Source: Actinocrinis sp046724665 (GTDB taxonomy: Bacteria > Actinomycetota > Actinomycetes > Streptomycetales > Catenulisporaceae). From it: a stretch of DNA of 38,108 nt. Location of the stretch: the NCBI GenBank assembly GCA_046724665.1, contig JBKOWZ010000098.1, positions 1 to 38,108 on the forward strand, read 5' to 3'. The notes under the pieces were generated by a model. That model saw only the letters and a list, made by a program, of their open reading frames with translations, had not been told where the DNA came from and ran no database searches. Shown piece by piece: positions 1-7,609 of the stretch. How positions within the stretch are numbered: the first letter of the stretch is position 1; each line of letters opens with the position of its first letter. A program made the translations under genes and the position numbers.

Positions 1-370
1 GCCAGGCCCGCTCGCGTCCGGCGAGGCCGACCTCGGACAGCGCCGCCCGGCCCCGCTCGGCCGCGCCGCGCGTGCCGAGCAGCACGTTGTCCAGCACGCG
101 CCGCCAGGGCAGCAGCCGCGAGTCCTGGAACACGACCGAGATCCGGCGCGGGGCGCGGATCTCGCCGGAGCCGGCCACGTCGTGGTCGAGTCCCGCGACG
201 GCGCGCAGCAGGGTGCTCTTGCCCGAGCCGCTGTGGCCGAGCAGCGCGACGAACTGGCCGGGCGGGATGTCCAGGTCGATCTGGTCGAGCACGGCGCGCG
301 CGCCGAACGAGCGTGTCAGTGCGCCGATATGGACGGCCGGCCGGGTCAGCCGCTCAGCGAGCTGCGCCAT
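1..370 (-). CDS. ABC transporter ATP-binding protein, SsuB/TauB type (3' end outside window)
   Basis: Only the first 123 codons lie in the window. The protein energises uptake through the permease encoded just upstream. The start ATG at 370 gives MAQLAERL and a Walker A motif GHSGSGKST at residues 45-53. A Q-loop VFQDSRLLPWRR follows; this Q-D-x-R-L-L-P-W form is typical of the nitrate/sulfonate/taurine ATPase family. The ABC signature and Walker B would lie beyond position 1. The start overlaps the permease stop (346-348) by about 25 bases, so the two are probably translationally coupled. A shorter start further in is possible but would remove conserved N-terminal strands. The family assignment is secure; the substrate is not deducible. 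Confidence 0.9.
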   Translation of the reverse strand, partial: MAQLAERLTRPAVHIGALTRSFGARAVLDQIDLDIPPGQFVALLGHSGSGKSTLLRAVAGLDHDVAGSGEIRAPRRISVVFQDSRLLPWRRVLDNVLLGTRGAAERGRAALSEVGLAGRERAW

Positions 371-1203
371 GACAGCACCCTCCGTTCGACCAGCCGGACC
401 GCCGAGTCGGAGACGAAGCCGAAGAGGCCGTAGATCAGCAGGCCGAGGACGATCACGTCCGTCTGGCCGTAGTTCTGGGCCTGGAACATCAGGTAGCCGA
501 GGCCGCTGGTCGCGTTGATCTGCTCCAGCACGACCAGTGAGAGCCAGGAGCCGGTCACCCCGAGCCGCAGCCCGACGAAGAAGCCGGGCAGCGCGCCGGG
601 GACGACGACCCGCCGGATGAACTGCCAGCGGCTCAGGCCCAGCACCTCGGCCAGCTCGACGAAGCGGTTGTCGATCCCTGACAACGCGGCGTGCAGGTTC
701 AGGTAGATCGGGATGTAGACGACGATCGCGATGATCGCCACCTTGAACGTCTCGCCGATGCCGAGCCACAGGATGAACAGCGGGATCAGGCCGAGCGTCG
801 GGACCGAGCGGTTGATCTGCACGGTGCCGTCGATCACCGCCTCGCCGATCCGGCTGAGGCCCGCGGCCAGCGCCAGCGCCACGCCGCCGGCCAGGCCGAG
901 GGCGAAGCCCTGCGCGGCGCGCCAGAGCGAGTCGCCGATGTCGGCGCGCAGCGTGCCGTGCGCCCAGCGGTCCGCGCCGGTGTGCAGCACGGTCCACGGC
1001 GCGGGCAGGACCCGCGGATCCAGCGCTCCGGCGGCGCTGGCGATCGACCAGACCGCGAACAGCAGCGCGGGGCCGAGCAGCCGTGCGTAGGGAATGCGTC
1101 GGCCCGGCCCGAGCCGGCGCGTGGCGGGCGGCGCGGCGGCGGCTGTACTGGAAGTACCGGCGGCGCCGGCGGGGACGAGGCCGGCGGAGATGAGTTCGGC
1201 CAC
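346..1203 (-). CDS. ABC transporter permease, SsuC/TauC type
   Basis: 285-residue inner-membrane permease of the binding-protein-dependent transport superfamily. After a low-complexity Ala/Gly/Pro N-terminus (about residues 1-40) there are about six hydrophobic segments. The cytoplasmic EAA loop is visible as ELAEVLGLSRWQFIRRVVVP followed by GALPGFFVGLRLG, the docking site for the ATPase. The later SGLGYLMFQAQ segment is typical of sulfonate/nitrate/taurine permeases. The start is GTG at 1203, 5 bases after the substrate-binding-protein stop (1209-1211), and the stop overlaps the ATPase start. Gene order binding protein-permease-ATPase is that of ssu/tau/nrt-type operons. The exact substrate is unknown. 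Confidence 0.92.
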   Translation of the reverse strand: MAELISAGLVPAGAAGTSSTAAAAPPATRRLGPGRRIPYARLLGPALLFAVWSIASAAGALDPRVLPAPWTVLHTGADRWAHGTLRADIGDSLWRAAQGFALGLAGGVALALAAGLSRIGEAVIDGTVQINRSVPTLGLIPLFILWLGIGETFKVAIIAIVVYIPIYLNLHAALSGIDNRFVELAEVLGLSRWQFIRRVVVPGALPGFFVGLRLGVTGSWLSLVVLEQINATSGLGYLMFQAQNYGQTDVIVLGLLIYGLFGFVSDSAVRLVERRVLSWRSSLSG

Positions 1204-1208
1204 CGCGA

Positions 1209-2294
1209 TCAGCTCCGGTACTGCGGGGCGACGGCGGCGGAGGCGAGGTGCTCGAACCGGCGGTCGAACACGGCGTCGGCCTTGAAGGACCTGACGAAGC
1301 CGCCCTCGGCCAGCAGGTCGATGGTCTCCTGCTCCCAGGCGACGGCCTCGTCCCAGGTCGGCGGGAACAGCGGCCTGCTGCCGAGCGCGACGATCCCCCT
1401 GGCCTGCGCCAGGGTGATGTTCTGGGTCTCCACGTAGAACCGCTGCTCCCAGATCTCCGGGTGCTCATACGCCCAGACCACGCCCTGGGCCCAGAGCGGG
1501 ATGTAAGCGGCGATCGCAGCCGCCTTGCCCGGGTCCGCGAGCACCGAGGCCGGCGCCCACAGGATGTTGAGCAGATCGACCACGTCGGTGGTGACGGTGC
1601 GCGCGCCGTCCGAGCCGTACCGGCTGAGGTACGGCGGGACCTGCGAGACGGCCAGCGGCGCGACGTCCACCTGCCCGGCCTGGAGCGCGGTCAGGAACTG
1701 GTTGCTGGTGAGCGGGACCAGGGTCGCGTCGGAGTACTTGAGGCCCGCCTCCCTCAGCGCGCGCAGCAGCACGACGCCCTGCGCCTGCCCCTGCGAGAAG
1801 GCCAGCCGCTTGCCGCGGAAGTCGGCGACGGACCGGATGTCGCTGCCCGGCCTGGTGGCGAAGATGTAGCCGGGCCTGCGGGTCAGCTCCACCGCGACGA
1901 TCCGCGCGTCAAAGCCCTGATAGTGCGACTGGATCGGCGGGATGCCGGCGTTGTTGGCCAGTTCGACCGAGCGGGCGCGGAACGCGTTGATCACGTCCGG
2001 CCCGGCGGCCAGGTTCGGCCAGGACGGCACCGCGAACGGGATCCGCCCGAGCAGGCCGGCCAGCTTGAGCTGGAGCTGCTGCATGCCGAGCGGCGAGGCG
2101 ATGCTCAGGCTGGTTCCGCTCGGGACCGCGGACGGCACCGGGGAGTGCGCCACGAACGCGGGCCCGGCCGCGGCGGCAGCCGCGCAGGAGCCGACGCCCA
2201 GGGCGGCGCCGGTTCCCAGCAGCGCCTGTACGAATGCCCGGCGCTCAAGGCCGGCCGGTCGGGTTGGTCGAGTCGGCAGAGTTCGGCTCGGCAC
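1209..2294 (-). CDS. ABC transporter substrate-binding lipoprotein, SsuA/NMT1-like
   Basis: 361-residue extracytoplasmic binding protein for the importer encoded downstream. The N-terminus has a twin-arginine motif (RRAFVQALL, Arg18-Arg19) and a lipobox-like VGSC with Cys37, so export by Tat followed by lipid anchoring is likely. The body has features of the SsuA/TauA/NMT1 family, such as a RSVADFRGKRLAFSQGQAQ segment and the GQVDVAPLAVSQVP segment used in ligand-cleft closure. The start is GTG at 2294, supported by AAGGA seven bases upstream on the coding strand. It is the first gene of a three-gene minus-strand operon. Aliphatic sulfonate, taurine or a related organic anion is the family expectation; no residue here settles it. 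Confidence 0.88.
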   Translation of the reverse strand: MPSRTLPTRPTRPAGLERRAFVQALLGTGAALGVGSCAAAAAAGPAFVAHSPVPSAVPSGTSLSIASPLGMQQLQLKLAGLLGRIPFAVPSWPNLAAGPDVINAFRARSVELANNAGIPPIQSHYQGFDARIVAVELTRRPGYIFATRPGSDIRSVADFRGKRLAFSQGQAQGVVLLRALREAGLKYSDATLVPLTSNQFLTALQAGQVDVAPLAVSQVPPYLSRYGSDGARTVTTDVVDLLNILWAPASVLADPGKAAAIAAYIPLWAQGVVWAYEHPEIWEQRFYVETQNITLAQARGIVALGSRPLFPPTWDEAVAWEQETIDLLAEGGFVRSFKADAVFDRRFEHLASAAVAPQYRS

Positions 2295-2614
2295 GGAAGA
2301 ATCCTTACATTCAGGCGCACGGCGGCGCCGAGTGGGACGATGCGGGCGCGCGCCGAGGCGCGCCGGGCCGACCGGGCGACGGCACGTCGCCGGCGGTAGG
2401 CGATGACTACACGGGAGAATCGAGCCGGAAGCGCTCGGCGATCGGGGCGATCAAGCCGCGCGCGGGATCACTGGATCCGTCAACAACAGCGGGCGCGCAC
2501 GACACGCATCAGGTCGATGAAACGCCGCTTGGTAAGGCTCACACCACCATGCTGACCGTGATCTGCGAAACCTGTCAACATTGCGCTGTCCTGAATTAAG
2601 TAAGCAGCTGTTGA
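2295..2614. other. 320-base intergenic leader upstream of the ABC operon
   Basis: No gene seen. On the minus strand a perfect TTGACA (2578-2573) is followed after 18 bases by CAGCAT (2554-2549), a plausible but unproven promoter for the ABC operon that would give a leader of about 250 bases. The leader is very GC-rich and contains short perfect hairpins, for example GGCGAC-N5-GTCGCC at 2375-2391. I could not match it to a known riboswitch class. Confidence 0.3.
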
Positions 2615-3775
2615 TCAATCCAGCAGGGCGAACGGATCGCGGTAAAGCACGTCGAGGACGACCGAGCCGCCCGCGACGGCGAGCACGTCGTCGGCGAAAC
2701 CGGTTGACACCACGGTGCCCGGCACGTCGAGCGAAGGCGACCTGATCCGTTCGCGCACGGCGGAGTGCAGCGCGGCGAGGCTGCCGGGCAGATACATGAC
2801 TCCGGGCTCGACGACGACCACGACTTCGGGGTCGAAGACGTCCAGCAGCATCGCCGTGGCCTGACCCACCCACCGGGCGCGCTCGGCGAAGTGCCGCACC
2901 GCGGCCGGGTCGCCGAGCCGGGCGGCCTCCAGCAGCAGGGTGAAGTCCGGCGCGGCGACGACGCCCTCGTCGAACGCGCGCCGCGCGACGGTCCGGTCGG
3001 TGACCGCGGCCTGGAGGCAGCCGGTCCGGCCGCAGGGGCAGTGCTCGGTGTTGCCGTCCAGGGGCAGATGAGCGATCGCACCGGCCTGCGACCGCGGACC
3101 GTAGTGCACGCGCCCGTCCGCCGCGAAGGCGGCGTCCACGACGTTGCCGATGAACAGATGCATCACGCTGCCACGCCCTCGGGCCACGCCGAACAGCCGT
3201 TCCCCCAGCAGCAGCGCACGCGAGTGCCCGTCCACGTACACCGGTAATCCCATGCGCTCGGCGAACAGTTCGCGCAGCGCGACATCCCGCCAACCGAGCA
3301 CCGGATGCTCGACGACCGTCCCCGACTGCTGATCCACCCAGCCGCCGGTCGCCACGCCGACGCCGAGCGGCGTCGCACCGTCGGCGTGTTCGTCGAGCAG
3401 CGCGGCGAGGACGGCGGCGGCGCACTCGACGATCCGCACCGGATCAACGCTCGAATGCGGTGCCAGACGCCGGGCGACGACCCTGCCGCGCAGGTCCAGC
3501 AACGCGATCGTCGAGTGCTGCACGGCGATGTGCACCGCGCCGACGACGTAGCGTGCGGTGTTCAGATCGACCGGGATGTGCGGCCGTCCCATGCCGTTCG
3601 ACCGCGTCGCCGCGGGCGACTCGTGGATCAGGCCGAGCCGCGCGAGTTGCGCGCTACGCTCGGTGACCGACGCGGGCGAGAGCCCGGTCAGCCGGGCGAC
3701 CGTGCTGCGCGCCACCGGTCCGTGCTCGAGAATCGCGCGCAGGACCGTGCCCGCGCTGGTACCACCGTGGTGCAT
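2615..3775 (-). CDS. ROK-family transcriptional regulator
   Basis: 386 residues. An N-terminal winged helix (residues about 10-60, with TVARLTGLSPASVTERSAQL as the recognition region) precedes a ROK sugar-kinase-like domain. The ROK zinc signature is present as CPCGRTGCLQ. The start is placed at ATG 3775, with GGAGGA five bases upstream; the upstream GTG at 3808 has no ribosome site and would place a 16-base palindrome inside the gene. In sugar-sensing ROK proteins the active-site strand reads like xxNDxxA or QHDISAW; here it is VDGHSRALLLGE, with His where the catalytic Asp is expected, so kinase activity is probably lost and the protein is a pure regulator. It lies next to the ABC operon on the same strand, with 320 bases between them. 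The ligand is unknown. Confidence 0.9.
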   Translation of the reverse strand: MHHGGTSAGTVLRAILEHGPVARSTVARLTGLSPASVTERSAQLARLGLIHESPAATRSNGMGRPHIPVDLNTARYVVGAVHIAVQHSTIALLDLRGRVVARRLAPHSSVDPVRIVECAAAVLAALLDEHADGATPLGVGVATGGWVDQQSGTVVEHPVLGWRDVALRELFAERMGLPVYVDGHSRALLLGERLFGVARGRGSVMHLFIGNVVDAAFAADGRVHYGPRSQAGAIAHLPLDGNTEHCPCGRTGCLQAAVTDRTVARRAFDEGVVAAPDFTLLLEAARLGDPAAVRHFAERARWVGQATAMLLDVFDPEVVVVVEPGVMYLPGSLAALHSAVRERIRSPSLDVPGTVVSTGFADDVLAVAGGSVVLDVLYRDPFALLD

Positions 3776-3799
3776 CCGCTTCCTCCGGGCCGATTTCAC

Positions 3800-3842
3800 G
3801 CCGAACACGTTCGGCGGACCGGAGCGGAGGCGCCGGTCCGCC
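3800..3842. promoter_or_regulatory. Overlapping inverted repeats, candidate ROK operator
   Basis: Two perfect inverted repeats lie directly upstream of the ROK start. GCCGAACACGTTCGGC (3800-3815) has 7-base arms with a 2-base centre. GGCGGACC (3813-3820) pairs with GGTCCGCC (3835-3842) across 14 bases. They sit 25 to 67 bases before the start codon, where an autoregulatory operator is expected. Assignment to the ROK protein is inference from position. Confidence 0.45.
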
Positions 3843-3980
3843 TAGCGGATCGACGGACAGCTCGTGAGAGCCACTGCCTGCGGAGTCATGCCGACGACGT
3901 TAGCAGGCCGGCCGATGCCGTCCCAGTGCCGCGGGCGCCGGATCGAGTGGCGAGCGGGGCAAAGGCCGGCTGCCGCCGTA

Positions 3981-4964
3981 CTAGGACGTCTTCGACCTCG
4001 ACGACGGCCGCGGCACCGGCGCCGCCAGCCGGCCCGGGGAAAGCAGGGTCCTGACGGCGTGGCGGCTGCGCTCGTGGCCGAGCGCGGCGCGCGGCGCCTC
4101 GCGCAGCACGGCGGCGGCCCAGTAGGCGACCGACGCGGGCAACGTGTGCCGGCACCGGTAGAGCCGGATCTTGTTGCTCATCACCAGCGTCCACAGCTCC
4201 GGGGAGACCCTGGACTCGCCGCCGATGTGCGTCGCGGTGGCCCGGGGCGCCAGCCGGGTCAGATAGCCGCAGTCCCGGGCGCGCAGCGCGAACTCGGTCT
4301 CCTCCGAGTAGAGGAAGAAGGACTCGTCCCAGGGCCCGCAGGCGTCGAGGCAGGACTTTGAGATCAGCATGATGGCGCCGGTGGCCCAGTCCGCCACGGC
4401 CGGGCGCGCGTAGGCCGACTCGTCGAGCACCAGCTCGCCGAGCGGCGCGAGCCTGCCGGCGCGCGCGCCGAGGGCGGCCTCGCCGAGGGCGCGCAGCAGC
4501 GTGGGCTCGCGGCGCAGCGAGTGCGCCAGATTGCCCTGCTCGTCCACGATGCGCGGCACGACGATCCCGGTGCGCGCGCCGTCCGGGGCCGCGGCGCCGT
4601 CGCCGGGGCCGTCGGCGATGAGGTCGTACATCCGGCGCACGCTGCCGACGTGCAGCCGGATGTCCGGGTTGAGGATCAGCGCCGCGTCGTACCGGTCGGC
4701 CTCGGCCAGCGCGGCGTTGATCCCGGCCGCGTAGCCGAGGTTCCCGCCGGTGCGCACCACCTGGCAGCGGGCCTGCGGATTGGCTCGCGACCACTGTTCG
4801 ACCTTTGCGACGGTGTCGTCGGCCGAGTCGTTGTCGGCCACCACCACATGCCAGTCGAGGCCCTCGAGCCCGGGCCCGAGCGAGTCGAGCAGGCCGTCGA
4901 TGACGGCCGAACTGTTCCAGGTGACGACCAGGGCCGCGACGGACGGGACATAGGACGAAGACAT
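3981..4964 (-). CDS. Glycosyltransferase family 2, rhamnosyltransferase-like
   Basis: 327 residues with a GT-A fold. The N-terminus VAALVVTWNSSAVIDGLLDSL and the VVVADNDSADDTV strand are the nucleotide-sugar binding motifs of WbbL/RfbF-type enzymes. The metal-binding motif is ILNPDIRL. The acceptor region contains WATGAIMLISKSC and DESFFLYSEETEFALRAR, which is the hallmark of the rhamnosyltransferase-like GT2 branch. The start ATG 4964 has GGGAG six bases upstream and lies 13 bases after the stop of the preceding glycosyltransferase, so the two are one operon. The enzyme is expected at the cytoplasmic membrane face, adding a sugar from an NDP donor to the lipid-linked EPS unit. Donor specificity (dTDP-rhamnose or other) is not certain. 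Confidence 0.9.
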   Translation of the reverse strand: MSSSYVPSVAALVVTWNSSAVIDGLLDSLGPGLEGLDWHVVVADNDSADDTVAKVEQWSRANPQARCQVVRTGGNLGYAAGINAALAEADRYDAALILNPDIRLHVGSVRRMYDLIADGPGDGAAAPDGARTGIVVPRIVDEQGNLAHSLRREPTLLRALGEAALGARAGRLAPLGELVLDESAYARPAVADWATGAIMLISKSCLDACGPWDESFFLYSEETEFALRARDCGYLTRLAPRATATHIGGESRVSPELWTLVMSNKIRLYRCRHTLPASVAYWAAAVLREAPRAALGHERSRHAVRTLLSPGRLAAPVPRPSSRSKTS

Positions 4965-4977
4965 GATCGGCTCCCGC

Positions 4978-5847
4978 TCAGCTCCGGTTCGCGGCGGCGG
5001 CGCGGCTGCTCTCGTCGCGCAGCCAGGTGGTGAAGTCTCCGGCCCTGACGGCGCGGCGGGACCGGCGGCGGGCGATCGCGGTGACGGCCGCGAACCAGGC
5101 CAGCCGGGGTCCGTTGCGCAGCGGCGCCTCGCGCAGCAAGGCCTTGAGATGCGCCGTCGTGGTGCGCGAACCGGGCAGATCGGTCTGCGCCGCGGCCTGC
5201 GTGGTCACGGTCATCGAGCGGGTACGCCTCTTCAGCAGATCGCGCAGCGTGCGCGGCGGATGGACGGTGACGCGCGCGGTCTCGACGACGCGGCGCTCCC
5301 CCGCGGTGAAGGATAGCGAGGCGGCGAGGTCGTCGCCCATCAGTTCCGGCAGCCCGGCGATCCTGGCGTGTCCCTCGTCCGCCAGCGCGATCACGCCGCG
5401 GCCGAACAAGCCGTCGCGCACGACCGGAAGCTGTTCCCAGATCTGGTAGTACCAGCGCACCGTCCACGGGCAGCCGTCCAGCGGAGTGTGCCGCGCCGGG
5501 GCGGCCGCGAGCACCCCGGGCTCGGCCAGCGCCTCGGCGAGCGCTCGTACGTCGGCGGCGCGCAACTCCACGTCGGCGTCCACGTAAAGCCGCGGGAAAC
5601 TCCCGGCGTGATCGTCGCCGAGCCGTAACGCTTGGTGCTTGTTCGGTATCGGCGTCGAGACGACGCGCACGCCCTGGTAACGGGCAGCGACATCAGCAGT
5701 GCTGTCCGTACACCCGTTGGCGACGACAATTACCTCAAAGCCGCCTGCCACACCAGATTTCCTCGACGAGCTGTCGGCAACGAGGCCCGACAGCAGGCGG
5801 CCGATCACCGCCGCCTCGTTGTGTGCGGGCACTACGACGCTTGTCAC
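4978..5847 (-). CDS. Glycosyltransferase family 2
   Basis: 289-residue GT-A glycosyltransferase. It begins TSVVVPAHNEAAVIGRLLSGL and has FEVIVVANGCTDSTADVA and a metal-binding LYVDADVEL (D-x-D). The central region GVIALADEGHARI and the C-terminal half resemble dolichyl-phosphate-mannose-synthase-like glycosyltransferases of EPS clusters. A helix-rich C-terminus (about 210-289) may be membrane-associated; no clear transmembrane span is seen. The start is GTG at 5847. There is no ribosome site before it, but a promoter-like pair ends only seven bases upstream, which suggests a leaderless message. It is first in a two-gene operon with the rhamnosyltransferase-like gene. Donor and acceptor are unknown. 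Confidence 0.85.
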   Translation of the reverse strand: MTSVVVPAHNEAAVIGRLLSGLVADSSSRKSGVAGGFEVIVVANGCTDSTADVAARYQGVRVVSTPIPNKHQALRLGDDHAGSFPRLYVDADVELRAADVRALAEALAEPGVLAAAPARHTPLDGCPWTVRWYYQIWEQLPVVRDGLFGRGVIALADEGHARIAGLPELMGDDLAASLSFTAGERRVVETARVTVHPPRTLRDLLKRRTRSMTVTTQAAAQTDLPGSRTTTAHLKALLREAPLRNGPRLAWFAAVTAIARRRSRRAVRAGDFTTWLRDESSRAAAANRS

Positions 5848-5854
5848 AGAAGGC

Positions 5855-5883
5855 AGTATCAGTTGCGCGTCATTGCTTGTCCA
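5855..5883 (-). promoter_or_regulatory. Candidate promoter for a leaderless glycosyltransferase mRNA
   Basis: On the minus strand TGGACA (5883-5878), a 17-base spacer and GATACT (5860-5855) form a sigma-70-like pair. The end of the -10 is seven bases before the GTG at 5847, so transcription would start at or next to the start codon. The absence of any Shine-Dalgarno sequence there is consistent with this. Confidence 0.5.
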
Positions 5884-5985
5884 CGCGTTGCCGAAAATCG
5901 CCGCCCGTTCCCGGGTCGGCTCCGGCGCGAGAACAGGTGTACCGCGCGCCCACCGTGGTCATGGTAACTTCCGGTCAATTTTTGG

Positions 5986-6007
5986 CGGAGCGTACAGATC
6001 CGCTCCG
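5986..6007. promoter_or_regulatory. Inverted repeat upstream of the EPS initiation gene
   Basis: Perfect 7-base arms CGGAGCG (5986-5992) and CGCTCCG (6001-6007) flank an 8-base spacer. A TATCTT element (6015-6020) that fits a TANNNT -10 box follows 8 bases later, so the repeat would overlap the -35 region and could be a regulator site. I saw no convincing -35 hexamer. Confidence 0.35.
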
Positions 6008-6088
6008 GCCACGGTATCTTGAGCGTCACCGGACCCCGGTCTGGTGGGTGGGATTGCGAAGGTGCAGGTGCCCGGTTTCTGATAGCTG

Positions 6089-6104
6089 AGCGCGGCTTCG
6101 CGCT
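6089..6104 (+). promoter_or_regulatory. Hairpin in the leader of the sugar transferase gene
   Basis: AGCGCG-GCTT-CGCGCT is a perfect six-pair hairpin with a four-base loop, ending 21 bases before the GTG at 6126 and just before a G-rich ribosome site. It could affect translation initiation or mRNA stability. No known riboswitch pattern was recognised in the 278-base divergent gap 5848-6125. Confidence 0.3.
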
Positions 6105-6125
6105 GAGTGGGTGGGGGGCTGACCG

Positions 6126-7595
6126 GTGACGGTCGTTAATGTGCTGACGCCTGAGCGCAGATCTCGTTCGGACGTGCGAACGGGAGGCTATGAGCGCAAC
6201 AGGCTTTACCTACGCGTTTTGTTGTTCGCGGACGTGGTCGCGGCGCTGGTGGGCGCGCTGCTGGCCTACGCTCTGCATCCCGGCGGAAGTGACGCGGACG
6301 ATCTCCAGATATTACCCTCGCGGCTCGCCGCGGGGCTGATGCCCCTCGGCTGGGCCGCGGCGCTGTGGCTGGAGCGGGCCTACGACCTGCGCCGGGCCGG
6401 CGCGGACGGGTCGCTCGGCCGCAAGATCCTCGGCTCGGCCGGGCTGCTGGCGGTCGGCGTGGCCGTCAGCGCCCTGCTGGTGGACAGCATGTCGCTGTTC
6501 CGCCAGATGATCGTGTCGATAGCGCTGGCCTCGGTGCTCACCCCGGTCGCCCGCACCATGGCGCGCACCAGCCTGACCAGGGCCGGTCTCGATCTGGAGC
6601 AGCGCAAGGTGCTGCTGGTCGGGCACGCGCGCTCGGTCGCCGGATTCACCGCGCAGGTGCGGCCGAACCGGGCGCCCTGGCTGCGCATCGTCGGCGCCTG
6701 CCTGGTCGGGCCCACCGAGCCGGACGAGGCGGAGAGCCTCGAGCTTCCGGTGCAGGGCGACCTCGGCTCGGTGGTCGATGCGGCGGCGAGCATGGGCTGC
6801 GACGTCGTGGTCGTGCTCGCCAGCCCGGAGCTCGACGGCCCCGCGCTGCGCGACCTGTCCTGGCGGCTGCACGAGCACGGCGTGGATCTCGCGATCGTGC
6901 CGATGCTGGTCGGCGTGGCCGCCGAGCGGATCACCGTGGACTCGGTGGACGGCCTGCCGCTGCTGCACATCCGCGCGCCGGTCCTGTCCGGGCCGCTGCG
7001 CGCGGCGAAGGACGCGCTCGAACGCGCGGCGGCGGCGCTGCTGCTGGCCGTCCTCGCGCCGCTGATGTTCGCCGTCGCGATGCTGGTGCGGGCGAGCGGC
7101 CCGGGTCCGGTGCTGTTCCGGCAGACCAGGGTCGGCCGGGGCGGCGCCGAGTTCACCTGCCTCAAGTTCCGCACCATGGTGGCCGACGCGGAGCAGCTGC
7201 GCGAGCAGCTCGAGCATCTGAACGAGAAGAGCGACGGGGTGCTGTTCAAGATCCGCCGCGACCCGCGGATCACCCCGATCGGCCGGGTGCTGCGCAAGTG
7301 CTCGCTGGACGAGCTGCCGCAGCTGATCAATGTGCTGCGCGGCGAGATGTCCCTGGTCGGGCCGCGCCCGCCGCTGCCGCAGGAGGCCGCGCAGTACACC
7401 GACGAGGTGCGCCGCCGCCTCGCGGTCAAGCCGGGGATCACCGGGCTTTGGCAGGTCAGCGGCCGCTCGATGCTGTCCTGGGACGAGTCGGTCCGGCTGG
7501 ACCTGAGTTACGTGGAGAACTGGTCGCCGCGGCTCGACGCCAAGATCCTGCTGCAAACGACGTCCGCGGTGGTTCGCGGTACCGGCGCGTTCTGA
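6126..7595 (+). CDS. Polyprenyl-phosphate sugar-1-phosphate transferase (EPS initiating enzyme)
   Basis: 489 residues. Four predicted membrane helices at the N-terminus (about 25-150) are followed by a Rossmann-like domain (VLLVGHARSVAGFTAQV onward), another membrane helix near 300-325 and the C-terminal catalytic transferase domain. Catalytic-domain motifs are ASGPGPVLFRQTRVGRGG, CLKFRTMVADAEQ, KCSLDELPQLINVLRGEMS, LVGPRPPLPQE and KPGITGLWQVSGRS. This is the WbaP/WcaJ/CpsE architecture: it moves a hexose-1-phosphate onto undecaprenyl phosphate, the committed first step of glycan repeat-unit assembly. The start is GTG 6126 after a G-rich ribosome site. It leads the plus-strand gene set, divergent from the two glycosyltransferases at 3981-5847. 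Which sugar it transfers cannot be read from the sequence. Confidence 0.95.
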   Translation: MTVVNVLTPERRSRSDVRTGGYERNRLYLRVLLFADVVAALVGALLAYALHPGGSDADDLQILPSRLAAGLMPLGWAAALWLERAYDLRRAGADGSLGRKILGSAGLLAVGVAVSALLVDSMSLFRQMIVSIALASVLTPVARTMARTSLTRAGLDLEQRKVLLVGHARSVAGFTAQVRPNRAPWLRIVGACLVGPTEPDEAESLELPVQGDLGSVVDAAASMGCDVVVVLASPELDGPALRDLSWRLHEHGVDLAIVPMLVGVAAERITVDSVDGLPLLHIRAPVLSGPLRAAKDALERAAAALLLAVLAPLMFAVAMLVRASGPGPVLFRQTRVGRGGAEFTCLKFRTMVADAEQLREQLEHLNEKSDGVLFKIRRDPRITPIGRVLRKCSLDELPQLINVLRGEMSLVGPRPPLPQEAAQYTDEVRRRLAVKPGITGLWQVSGRSMLSWDESVRLDLSYVENWSPRLDAKILLQTTSAVVRGTGAF

Positions 7596-7609
7596 GGGGA
7601 AGAAAGACC

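Noticed and set aside
3776..3808. GTG 3808 as start of the ROK gene
   Set aside because: No ribosome site upstream, and the strong palindrome at 3800-3815 would fall inside the coding region; ATG 3775 has GGAGGA at good spacing.
5848..6125. A known riboswitch class in the EPS leader
   Set aside because: Hairpins are present, but no conserved aptamer core I recognise.
6365..7609. An upstream extension of the Gfo/Idh gene through the sugar transferase in another frame
   Set aside because: The extension is Arg/Ala/Gly-rich noise over a well-supported gene; ATG 7610 gives the normal family length.
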